Source: Bugula neritina
Taxonomy: Eukaryota > Bryozoa > Gymnolaemata > Cheilostomatida > Bugulidae
Direction of reading: 5' to 3'
Length of the DNA: 64,000 nucleotides
Assembly: GCA_964035545.1 (NCBI GenBank)
Contig: OZ037766.1
Coordinates: 11,975,722-12,039,721, forward strand
Every line of letters begins with the position of its first letter. The first letter of the stretch is position 1. Position numbers and translations under genes: made by a program. A model generated the notes under the pieces. That model had not been told where the DNA came from and did not search any database. It worked only from the letters and a program-made list of their open reading frames with translations. Shown here in pieces: positions 1-13,200 of this stretch.

Positions 1-1235
1 GCATTTATTATATTTGATGCTTTTTTCTATTTCTTTCTAGTCTGTTATCCCATATTTACCTGTAATATGATTGCAAAATCTTTATGTACCAATTTAAATC
101 TTTTCATTTGCATGTCATCACCCATGTTGATAATTCTCTCTTTTTGTTAAACCTAATAGTTCTGTTCATCATTGCAAAATTAAAGCTTCTTGACTGGCAT
201 CGAATTATTAAATCACTTTGAAAAAATGAAGAGTTATGTTTTGCCAATATGGAAAGTGAAAAGGCTTTGAACTATGCATTATTGTTTAATTTAATTTTGC
301 TTTGTCTAATCGATAATTGGTTGAAGGATATTATATTAGCTCTCTATTCCTCTTGCCCTCTAGTCCCTATTGAAAGTGAAAGTGCTGTCTAATATTTCAT
401 GTAGTTAAAACAATCATTGCAAGTTAATGCTCTCTGTTTAATACACATGTGCTGTGTAGGGCTGTACTTTCTGTAGGTTGCATTTGGTGAGGCAATATTT
501 TAGCCCCTAAAATTATTTTCATTATATTATTATCAATGTTGAGTACTTGAGTGTTTTTCCTTGACAAGGAAGTTGATTTTCTCAAGCAATTGATTTGGTA
601 TAATGACTTCAGTTATAATAATTATAACAGATTATATTGTTTTTAGAACTGATTTTCAAATGTAGAGTATCATTCCAATGAAGCTGCTAATAGTTAGAAC
701 TAGAAAAATAATTTCATCGTAATTGTTTTACAGAAATCCAGTAACTACACCATTGTTTTACATTGTTAAATAGTTATACAGTATTCTGAACTCCAGTGCT
801 AAATCATACGAGTGGCTAAGTGCTACTAAAACTCAACATATTTTTTACGCATATAAATATAATTAAGCTATAAATACAGTTTAGTCTTCAGAGGAATACT
901 AGTCCAAATCAGTCGAATGTCCGGGCAATAAATAATTAAAGCTATTCACTTGTAAGTTCATTCATACCTCCGGTTGACAACCTGTTCATTCAACCGTCTC
1001 AAATTACTATACACATCACACGTTATCATTGCAGGCATTCAATCACTTGAGTACGGCTAATACAACGGATAGTAGATATGCCAAGCAGTCGCTGTTGATT
1101 GGCAATTCATAAAGTCTCGACTAGCATACGTGCTCACTACTCTAAAATCAAGGCTGCTGTAAACAGATGTCATAGTGAAATATGTAGACACAATCAAGTG
1201 GTTTTAATCAGAATTCAGAAGCTGGTCACCTGGTG
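1..1235. other. 5' flank of the p190RhoGAP gene, no gene seen
   Basis: AT-rich sequence with no open frame worth keeping and no recognisable RNA gene. The promoter and 5' UTR of the downstream p190RhoGAP gene must lie here or beyond the left edge, but I see no distinct TATA box, CpG-rich stretch or Kozak-type signal that would let me place them. Confidence 0.5.
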
Positions 1236-4200
1236 ATGGCGTACAAAAAGATCGAAGGACAGATAAATAAGCACAGCTACACTGTATCAGTAGTAGGACT
1301 TTCTGGCACAGAGTCTGTTAAAGGTAAAAGATATTGCTTGTCTTTTGGTAGCTATTTGATGTAACTATAAGTGGCCACCCTTGCTGGTAGTTAGATACTG
1401 AGTGGGCGGCATCCTGGTGTAGAGGCAAGGGGTTCCTCTAGCTTTCTGGTTACTATGATGGAGATATGTAATACTTTCCCTTCTGTACCTAGTGCTAGGC
1501 GAAAGCTGAAAATATTTTCATGTTTATATACTAATAAGTTTTTTTAACTTTAAACATGTTTTATAATCGTTTGCTAAAGTCTAAACACTGGTTGGAATCT
1601 CTCCACGCACAATTATTGTTGTAAAAATGAGAAATGTGTTTATCTGATATTTGTATATCAGATAAACTTACTTGTGTAGTTAGTAGACTAGTGCTAGTAA
1701 AGTTGTTTGCTATCTTTATCATCAAGTTACAGAAATCTACCAAAAACTGAGTATTGCTTGTACATATAAGATGGCTAACTTACACCAATAGCGTGATATT
1801 ATCTGTAATGACTAGCAGGAACAGTTATAACATCGTATTATCGCACAACATCACTGTATCACAGTATATGCCATTAGAATGGTACCATATAGATAATAGA
1901 CAAAAATATATTATCATAGAATATAGATCATCCCAAAATATCCTATACAATAATTTTAAAACTGTATTTGGAGTTCAGAATGAACACACCTATTTAAAAT
2001 TACTTATACCATATGTCTACAAAATTTTGACAAATGATATAGAATATATAGTATCAAAATTACAGCATGCATAATTTTTTTGGGGATGGGCTGTTTTATG
2101 CTATAGCTACATTACTAGGCGGAACATTGACAAAGTTTAAACCATAGACCATCAGTTTTGTTCACCTTTTTAGTTTTTACCACTTGACCACTATTTGTGT
2201 TTGAAACTCAGAATGTTTGTTTTATAGAAGTAAATACAACATCTACATGATGATTTTTCATCAATTGCATTGAGTTAAATTAAGAGTAGCCAAGAATCCA
2301 TATGCATTGCTTATATAATAGGGTGTGGCCATTGTAGCTAGTAGGTGGGTGAGGGGGCAGGATTTTACTGCATAGGCTTACTATCAGTTCCTTCTTATGA
2401 CATGCTGGTCCGCAACACTCTTCAAACATTGTTTAGGATTTTATTGTATTATATGTAACTTGTCCTTCACCCTTGCCATTGACTTGTAGGCCGGGTAGGG
2501 GTTGGAAAGAGTTGTCTCTGTAACAGGTTCGTGAGGCCCGCTGAGGATGACTTTCATACGGACCATCTATCGTTACTCAGTGCTGCTGATTTTAATGGAC
2601 AAGTAATAAACAACGACCACTGGCTGTACTGGGGTTTGGCCAGTAGGCTAGCTGATGATGGCACAGAATACTCATTTAATGTAGTCGAACAGACCGAGTT
2701 CTTGGATGACACTACATTCGCACCGCTACGAGGCGGGAAAACAGATCCGTATTTAAAGCGCTGCTCACAAATTAAAATACAATCTGCAGAAAAGTTGATG
2801 TATATTTGCAGAGACCAGTTAGGTAAGTGGAAACTACAGACCCTGTACCTTATGCTGAGCATATACATAATTATATTTATTAATCCGCTATTTTGTATAT
2901 TTTTATATTGATTTTTCACATGTATTCTACGGTGTTATTTTTATACTCACTATAGGTGAAGTATAAGTTTAGCACGCATGTGTAGTAGACTTATCCAGTT
3001 GAAGTACTTTGACAACCAACATTCTTGGCCCTCTTCTCTGAAACTCTTATGTTAAATTTTTCAGACAAATTTGTTTTTTTGTAATTCAAAACTTTAGCTG
3101 TTGTGCAGTATTAATAGAGTAGTATAAATAGAATACCAGGTCAACCCAGTCAGATGTACTAGATATAGGATATGATAATATAAATCACATGGGTCCAGAA
3201 GTGATTATTAAATGTGTTGGAATACATTACATATGTACATATGTTTACAGCTAAACTAGGATGAGTAGTGTATTGCTAGACAGAGAACTTGTAATTATTG
3301 TATTAGACCACTGAGCAGACGACATTGTGATGTCACCTCCTGTTGTAATATCTGCTGCAGGTTTAGAAGATCAATTCCCGGAAAAAAAGTTTCCCACGGG
3401 GAAAGTAGCAGTGGACGGGTTCGTGTGTGTAGTGGACGTGTCCCGAAGTCAGGACCGCAGTCTGGAGAGTCAATTGGAGTTCCTCAGCAAGATCCTCTCC
3501 GCTCTGATAAAAACTAAGAAACCAATAGTGATGGCAGCTACCAAGATGGACGAAGGAAGTGAGGCTGTGATGCTGGTTAGTTGAGACTTTGCCTACTAAT
3601 ATTAGTGTTGGTTACCTACTGATTTAGAGGTAGGTGCAGTCATGGAAAAAATGGAGAAAAGCCTGTTTTCTAAATTAGAAATGTAGCATAAGAAGTTATG
3701 TTCATTGAGAGGGTTTCAACCCGAGCCCCTAACCAAAATGGAATAATAAATATAAAGAACATGGGCCATCTCAATTTCTCCACTACTGCTCCTAAATGCT
3801 GACTTATTAAATAGTCTGAGATTAACGGTTCATGTTGTGCTTTTTGACACCCTTGTGCCCTTATATCACACTATTTTAGGCTATTCAACGGTTATAGCAA
3901 AGGTGCTGTGTGCTTTCAATTTTTATTGAAGATTCAAAGTAGTTCTTTTATTAAATGACATAATTTTTATAAAGAGGACAAATGGGGACTGATTAAAACT
4001 ATGCTGTACTGCTCACTGCCTTGTGTTATAATAGTGTGTGACTGACTAACCTCTACTAAGCAGTCTAGACTTGAGTTCCTCTGAAATGTAAACTAGTTTA
4101 TTTGACTATATTTGTATAATATATATTGTTGTGGTGTACTGTTTGTGTTGGTCTATTTCCTAGCTAAATAATGGCTGCCTTTCATATCCCTGTAACAACC

Positions 4201-7200
4201 TTATACTGTAGGATGTGCAGAAACTGCTGGGGAAGAAGAGTATAAGCCTGATAGAAACGTCTGCTTTAAATAATGTCAACATCGATTTACCCTTCATGCT
4301 GCTTGCTAGCCTCATAGGTAGGTGTTGTCATAACTACTTCCACTGCCCACCCATCTTTTCAGCTGTTTAACTGCCCTTGTTCCTGTTGATGTCTTAACAG
4401 CTTCTCAGTGTGTGGATTGAGATATTCTGTTGTTATTAATTGTTGGGCGTTAGAAGTCTTTGACTTCAGTGTTTAATTTAGACAATTTTTTCCCACAGAA
4501 TTGAATGACTTAGTAAATGATATTGTTAGTTTAATGCATGGGCATGGAGAATACACAGGCTTATTAAAGCAATGCAAGTATTTAAAAAATGCAGGTATTG
4601 TGTTTCACTGAATGAGTCTGATTAACACAGGGGAATTCAAAGCTCATATGAATATGGACATGCATTAGTTTCTGTGAAGTTTGATACCAACAAGTGAATT
4701 GCTATTAACACATTTTTGTTGCCTTCTGTTGAATAATTGTAATATTATGATGCTTCATGTATATTTTACGTAATCGCCATTGTGTCGCAGATTTTATGTG
4801 CTATTTTGACGTTGCTTAGCCACCATATGCACTTCCTGCATTCTTTATAAAAAGTATTTAGCTTTTTCCTTCATGTAATCATGTGGAAACTTGTCATGAC
4901 TCGTGGGATTGTTGGGAATTTTTACATATTATGCATCAGTTACTGTATCAGTTGGTGGTTATATAAATAGAGTAATGGTAATATGCAAAGTTTCCAGTGA
5001 TGCAATATTGTTAATCATGGGTTAGAATATATAAATCCACATAATATATTGTATTTATTTGTTTTTATCTCTTTGCTGTACCATTTGTTCACTTGGCTGA
5101 TCATTATCACTGTTCTGTAATATAACATAATATCTGATATGTCTATCAAAGGTTCAGATAGGATGACAAGCAGTACTATTCAAACTTGTTCCCAACTATT
5201 TCCGACCACACTATGATTACCAAATCCTCCTTCCCACCTCTCTCTACATCTCTCTCTACATCTCCCACCATTCTCTACATCTCCCACCATTCTCTATATC
5301 TCCCACCTCTCTCTACATCTCCCACCATTCTCTACATCTCCCACCATTCTCTACATCTCCCACCACTCTCTACATCTCTCACCTCTCTCTACATCTCTCA
5401 CCTCTCTCTACATCTCTCTACATCTCTCTACATCTCTCTACATCTCTCACCACACTTTATATCTCTCACCTCTCTCTACATCTCTCACCTCTCTCTACAT
5501 CTCTCATCACACTTTATATCTCCCACCTCTCTCTACATCTCTCACCTCTCTCTACATCTCTCACCTCTCTCTACATCTCCTACCTCTCTCTACATCTCTC
5601 ATCACACTTTATATCTCCCACCACATGGCACCAACTCTTTCTTTGCCACCTTTGCTCAGGCCAAAAGCTAATCTTGCTCATTATTTTCAGACAAGACTCG
5701 AACCTCAAAGCCAAAGATAATCTCTTATGCTGAAGCTAATAAGTTGAGACAAGACAAACTAGATGCAGCCAGACAGGCTTATGGAAATGTGTTGAATACA
5801 CACATTACAGTGAGTACCCATGTACAGTCACTCATTTGGCATAATCACGAATGTGGGGGCCTAACTGCTTTATTATCACTATTATTATTATTATTATTAT
5901 TATTATCATCATCATCCTATTTTGGAAAACAGCCCAACTTACATATGCATACCAAAGCATCCTACAACAAAATGTGAGATAGCAGCACTGCAAGCTAAAT
6001 GCAGTTTGACTACTCCAAGAATTGTCATATTTTCTACTGTGCAGTGACTGCCATTAATTTAGTGAAATATTTTAGTGTATTTCATAAGCTTGACTGGAGA
6101 TTGATAGAAATGCCTTTAAAATATTCATGGAATGTTTTGAATGAGGTCATGATAGATTTTAACTGGCCATCACATGAATGTCTTGGAGTAGTTGTAGAAT
6201 TGGTTACAATCTAATGAATACGGAGGACTAATGTGATTCTGGTAGAATGAAAACTTGGTACAAGTTTCTTACAACCAACAACTCGATGCTTTTGTTTTGT
6301 TGCTGGTTTCCTTTTAAATAGCTTTAGTCACTTCATAGTCCTATTTTATGAGGTGTTTCTATTAATATGCCTACAAATACCTCACCCTGTTATTAGAGAT
6401 TGGTAGAATATTAGGCTGTGTGCACTGACTACCCATTATATCACTGTCATGTGCACTTCCCCTCAGCTTGGCACATTGGAAATGTATCTTCCTCTCTTCA
6501 TAAGTATGCAGTTATTCCTTCCGGTCAGACAGACAAACTGAGAATTGTGGTATAATCAGCTCATATAACTTTGTTGATGTATCACATCACTCTATCATGA
6601 TAATTCCCTTTCTTTTTGCTCTAACTAACTCACGCAAGGTTATAGTCGCCGTCCCTGTGAGAAAATCCCTAATGAAAAGGTTTTTTTGTTAAATCAGGTT
6701 AAGGACTTATTCAGATAGGGCACAAGAGCAATTATGACTGGATGCTCTTCTTAACACCAATGGCCTTTGCCGGGGGGGGGGGGGGGGGGGGGGGGTTTGA
6801 ACCCATGACTTTGTGTTTACTAGGCAAACGATCTAACCTCTAGACCACGACTGTTCCCTCTTGCTTTAACTACCTGCCTTCTTCTATTCTCTCCTGACAA
6901 ACTTTCTAAAGTTGGGTATCACGTTGCAGGACTACAGATCACTGTGGCGCTCATGTACACCTGAGCTGGAGAAGTTTGATGACTTCACCGTGTATGTTGA
7001 ACTGTTTGGTCTGAGGAAAGCTAGGAGTTTGTTTGTCAACAGAGTCGCTCAGCTGAGACAGGAGTATATCACAAAGCGTAAGGCTGAGTACCTCGGCCAA
7101 ATGCCAGGATTGTTGGAGGAGCTCTTCCCTACACTCGCATCTGTGGGTGGAAGGTTAGTTTAAACTGCATAGTGGCATAACTTCTTTAGGAAATTAAATG

Positions 7201-10200
7201 TGTTATTCAATAAGTTTTAAAAAAAACTTAGGTTTTAGTTGAGCAATGAAAGAGTTCTCATTATTGAAAATGCTCTGTTTATTATGTCTTACTTCTGTGC
7301 ACTACAATTGAAATTGGACGGATATAGTCTGTCAGTTTTTGTTGACTTTCTAAATGCTAACATAACAAAAACTTTCACCCAACTGTTACAGTGCATAGAA
7401 GATGCTGATTACTTCTCTAACATTTTGTTTAGATAGCAAGCAAGGCTCATTGTGGCTGACTATTGACATAGCCTGATAGCATTAGTCTACTCAGTACATC
7501 TAGTACTGTGAAGTGTGTATTGAGTGTATTTAGAGAAAGTAGATTTGTGGGAAAAATGCTTCCCTGTTACAAAAAGCATGTGACTGAAGTATTTTTAACA
7601 ATAGTCAGTCTACCTATAGTGCCACTGTAGGTGCAATATTTTGTTTGTTTTGTAAGAAGGTATAACCAAACTACTGGCTGGTGTTGAGACCAGATTTTAA
7701 TCCTTACTGTCTGATCTACCAGGGCCACCACAAACTAATCAGCATTATGGTTCAAAGAGCTTATTGGTTAAATATGATCATATTTTATCGTGCCATTTTC
7801 TTGATTGTTCTCTCCTCCGCCACTCAGTATGGATGACTTGATGCTATTTTAGATTACTAAACAAGTGAATGGTGTAATATCTAAATGTTCATTGCTGCTG
7901 AAATCTAATACCTACTTGCAATTTACAACTAGCCTGTGACAAGACACAAGGGCTTAAGTTTTTCAATGGGCACAGAAGCATAAATCGTCAGAATACTTTT
8001 TATTAAATTTTTAATGTTATTTGAACAATAAAACTCTATTAAATTTCTGTGAGGTCTCTATTACAAAAAGGTAGCGATACCCTTCATCAGTGTGTCAGTT
8101 CTGGAAATATTTTATGGAGAAAAAGGAAATAATATAATTTCTTGTGAGTTTCTACATTGTGGGAGTGGTAATCTGTTGAACTTTGGAAATTTGAAAAACA
8201 ATTTGCTCAACAATTTGAATATCATATATATGTTCACATTGTTTTTATTGTATAAATATGTGACAACAAGCTGGCATAGTAAAGCAGGAAGTATCAACAC
8301 TAAAAGCATAAACTTGCCATCAAGTTGCCACTCTGAGAATTGTCTGCTCTTTTATTTAGGCCATGGCATAACTGCGTGCGGTTGGTTTTTCAACGTCCTA
8401 ACTTTCAGCAAAAGTTCATTAGCCTCAAAGTAAAATGGACTGATGATGATGACTTTCTGGAGTCGGGTGATAAGAGAATTCCTGTCGACCTTTTCGGTTC
8501 ACAGGAAGTGGAAGCCATTTTCTCTCAGCATGTCAAAGCGCTCCAGGCTGAAGTTCAGCGGCAAGAGTATGTCATTTAGTAATAAGATATATTTATGTTC
8601 AAGTGAACAATAAATGGTAATAACATTTTCATTGCAGAAATTTGAAACATGAGGTTGACTAGTAAAAACCCATAACCCTTATTATAGTGTGTAGTTAGTG
8701 ATGCTATGATTTCAAGATAGTTTCTTAATCAATGAACATTGATTACTAGGATGGAAGTTGAACTATGCTTCATAATGTTTAATATTGAGTATATAGTTGT
8801 AGTGCAATATTATAATTCAAGAATGAAATGGTCTACCAGAAGTTATGTTAAAATTACATCAACATAATTGTTGTGCTCTAAAGATGATAGCAGTGATTGT
8901 AAAAATTACTCTCGAGCATTTTTATAAATGTTTTAATTTTTAGTCATTATTACTTTAGACTTTAAAGAATCATAAATGCTAAACTCCATGAATTTTTCAG
9001 GTATAAAAGGCAGTTTGCTGAATTTGTAAACAGCCACAGAAATATTTTACCTGGTGCACCTCTAGAGGAAATGGAAGTGCACTTCATGGGTCGAGACTTT
9101 TACAATGGGCTTTCTCAGCTAGATAGGGCGGATGTGTATCGTACCGTTCAACAGCAGCTGAGAGAAAAGGCTAAGAAAGAGTTTTTGGTATGATAATCTG
9201 CTACATGAACATGCTGTATGTATTACATGAACATACATGCTGTATAATTACACTATGTATTACATGCACCTACATGCTGTATAACTACTGTATGTATTAC
9301 ATGCACCTACATGCTGTATAACTACTGTATGTATTACATGCACCTACATGTTGTGTAACTACACTATGTATTACATGCACCTACATGCTGTATAACTGTG
9401 CTGGTTCGTTCTCCAGGAGCTGCTATACGAGAGAATGGACATCTTCTACAAGTATGATGATCCTGACACTCCAATCACACAAGAAGACGTGGAGGCACTC
9501 ATGAGTCTTCTTCGTTCAGAGCCAAAGTAAGTTGAAATTTTCGAACACTGATGAATTTTAAAGAGCTTTTATCACTTTTGAATGATTTATAATGTAGGTG
9601 ATTTGAAGGCAAGGTATGAGTTTTATGATGTGTCTACTTTAGATGCAAAGCATTAAGTCGGTGTGAAGAAGACAGGAAGGTGATCATGCTGAATCACCTG
9701 GGGTTCTTACAGTATCCAATTAAAGAGCAATGTCCTTTTAGACAGACCTGCATGGAGGTGCAGCTACAGAAATGTCTGGCGGCCAAGCAAAAGCGGTATG
9801 TGCATTGTGTAACTGTAACACCCATACCCACTTTATTGCAGGAGTTTATTAGTTCTTAACAAACTAAGAGTCTCTCAGTAAAATCCTTCTAAAATATCCA
9901 ACAGCAGTTGTCTGTATGACACGCTTTTTCAAAAGTTATATAATAGGTTTGTGTATTTTGGGGTCAAATTTGACATTCTTAGGCGTAGTATAATGTACAG
10001 TGTGTAGATGTTTTGTGTATATGTTTGCTGAGTCCACACGTCACATGTGTAGGTTATTTATGAGAATTGTAGGTAAATTTAACATTTTTTGTTCATTGGA
10101 TGTGTACTTGAAATAAATTATTTATTGCATAACTCTGCACATACCTTGTAGTGTTTATGATAGCAGTGAGAGCATGCTGGTGCAGAGGAATTGTGTAACA

Positions 10201-13200
10201 TTGTCAGACATAAATATTCTGTTTATGTATGATTCATGTGTGCAGTTCCCAAGACAAGCCTGTGCTCGACTGGTCTCCCAACCCTCAAGAGAAGATAATC
10301 AACCTGATTTTAATTGGTGCCCAAGGCTTATCTTCTGATTTAGTCCAGGAAATCAGGGTAACTGAACATTTAACTACTACATCATAGAACTTAGTCAATA
10401 TGTTTATTGTCACGCTGTAAAAATAACTGAATATATGTGCCCTCACTGTGTTTAGTATATCCTTCGTGCAAGTGTTACGATACATGCAACAAGGGAGTTA
10501 TCACCACATGAATCGGGATTAAATGTCAACAATAATCCATTGATTTGCTGCGGATAAACCTTTTCAACAATAGAATATGGTATATCCTGAATTGCGGTAT
10601 ATGTTATTAGTATATATAATTACATGTATTGACAGTATCATTATGGCGAGGACGAGTACCCATTTGATGACAAAGTGTATAACTTAGACTACAGGACAAT
10701 AGATGGAGACGTCAGTTTACCCCACAACTCACTCAAGACTCCCGATTTCCTTGCTCACGGTATGCTGCATCTCACTAAATCATGGCTTTACTTTACCTTT
10801 AAAGCAATCATCACCTCTAACAACTTTATTTCTAGCTACTATTTTCTGTACATTTAGATATGCCTCGAAAGTATATTTCAATTCTTTAGATAAGGATTTA
10901 GTAGCCAACTATTGACCATTTTCTACTTGTTTGCCAAATCTGTATATAGTATTACATGGTAGTGATACTATTTAGTCTGCTAGTTTATTTATAATATATC
11001 ATCTTAGTTGCAGGACAAGGTAAATAGAGAATTTACCAGAATTGTTCAAATGGTTCTACCAAAGCAGAGAAAACAATTTTTGTCGAGTTACCCTGGTTCA
11101 CTTCCTGTTCTATTTACTACAGGTTGCATCTGTGTGTTCTCTAACCGACACAACTTTGAGTTCATTGCCGACTCACTGGACAAGACATTCTTGGCTGCCA
11201 GTGATGACAGGCTGCAGTATGAGGGTCTACCAGTAGTTCTCATGAAGGCATACGATAGTTCTGTTACTGAGAAGGAGCACCTCAGGCTAAGTGATGATGC
11301 CAGAACTCTGGCTCACAGGTAACTTGCTGTCGATTATACCTTGTAACACTTCAGACTTGACTTACCTTTACCTTCCCGGCTACTGATATATCACGATGCA
11401 AACCAATGTGGTTTGTATAACACAAGGGTGTCTAACCTTTTCAGACCGAGGGCCACTGAAAGGAAATATTCCGGTGGCAAGGGCTACATTGTAAACTTTA
11501 GCTTGTGTTGGGGGCCACAGCATCAGCATTTTTCAAATTATTTTATTCTAAATTCTTATGAATCATTACACAATAAAGTCCCAATAGTTGATGCAGGCAA
11601 CATGTTCTGTAGCATGTGTATAAATAAGACATTTTAGAGGTGGTCTCTCACTCTAATTCATATAAACTGTGAAAAATAGTTTTAGTTTTATGCCATTGAG
11701 GGCCACATAAATGTATGCGGGGGGGGGCTACATCTCACCCTAGGGCCGCCTGTTGGACAGCCCCTGACTATAACACATCTATTCATTATATCACAGCAGA
11801 GTTGTTTGTTGCAGGTTGAAGTGTGAGTTTGTTGATCTCCCGGAGTTGTATGATCACGAGGAAATCTCGGACTGCAGGCAGTTTTCTGAGAATCAAATAC
11901 CTCGGGCCATGAGGGACATTGCAATACAGATGTCAAGCAATGATACAGTTGATACGTCCTTGACCTACAGCAGCAATACTCCACATGCTGACATAAGGTA
12001 CATCTAGTTACCTCTACTATATATTGTATGCGCAAGACCAGAAGTTGTAGTTTCTAGAATGTGGAATGGAGAATGTTTTTACACCAGCTTAACAAGCGAT
12101 GGGCTTGTGAAATGTGCACGTTTTAATTGATAGTTGAGTCATACAAACTCGCAGGTTAATTCGTTTAATAAATGCTATATATTGAACTAATAATTCAATA
12201 AGGAACGCTGAACTGTAATATCCAGTTTAGTAATTTATAGGATCCTACGTCTGATGAGTCATACTTGCATTGTATTTGCAGACTACTGATGTGTCACATG
12301 TGTTCAGACCCGTACTCCGTCGACACAGTTCTCCAGCCCTTCCTGGTGATGCAGTCGTGTAACGTGGTTACCAACAACAGATACCACGTTATACAGTTTG
12401 ATACTTTCATCTCTGATGTCAAACGTAAAGTCGAAGTTATCCTAGCTTCGTACCACGAAGCAACTTTACTAAAAGATGAATACTGTCATGGATACATTCT
12501 CTGTTACTCAACAAAACGAAAGTCTTCTTGCTCAATGCTGGAGTAAGTATATGAGAGAAAGTGGCCACGCTCTGTAATGTAAAATGTCAGAGTAAATATG
12601 GAAATACTGTATCATTATTATTATTATTTTCCATAGGAGCTTTATATCAAAGATCCCACCAGTACCAAGCTTGGTAGTTGCTGTGAATGACTCTGTACAC
12701 ACAGACACCACAATCTCCTTAACTAACAAGGGGCGGTTCATTGCTGAAAATCACAATTGCCTTTTCATTACCACTACTGACTTCTACAATCAGTGTAAGT
12801 ACAATTGTAGCTGTTTAGGATTTGAGCCGCTAATATGTTATATTGTAAATTTAATGCTCCAAAAATTGTGCTTGTATTTTATAAAATTACACTTTTTAGT
12901 TTTAATAATTGCATGCTATATACCACGAGTCTGAAACATTTTCAGGTGTTCTCTCAAATTATTTATAGCATTTCAGGAGCTCGCCTAGTGTTTTTGTGAG
13001 ATTTGTAAGCAGTTCGCTTTTCTGCAAATTATTTTACTTTGTGTATTTTAGTTTACAAAGTCAATTGGTAAATAGCTCTGCCAGTTTACATTGTAGTATA
13101 TGTTGTGTTGTATCTTACAGCTCCATACACTCTCCTGCTGAAGGAAGTTTGGGAGCTTCATCAACGGCGCCTGTCTATTCAAACCGAGTCTTTCACTTCT

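Noticed and set aside
2554-2919. 121-codon minus-strand open frame
   Set aside because: Antisense shadow of p190RhoGAP exon 2, which carries the P-loop on the plus strand.
5186-5671. 161-codon Ser/Thr/Leu/His-rich open frame on the plus strand
   Set aside because: Produced by a pyrimidine minisatellite inside a p190RhoGAP intron; the peptide is the translated repeat unit.
6797-6857. possible tRNA gene on the minus strand
   Set aside because: Has A and B boxes but no closed acceptor stem, and the same head recurs with a shared non-tRNA body; it is a SINE.
11008-11122. open frame running upstream of p190RhoGAP exon 13
   Set aside because: Continuous with the exon only because the intron end lacks stops; homology begins exactly after the acceptor at 11122.
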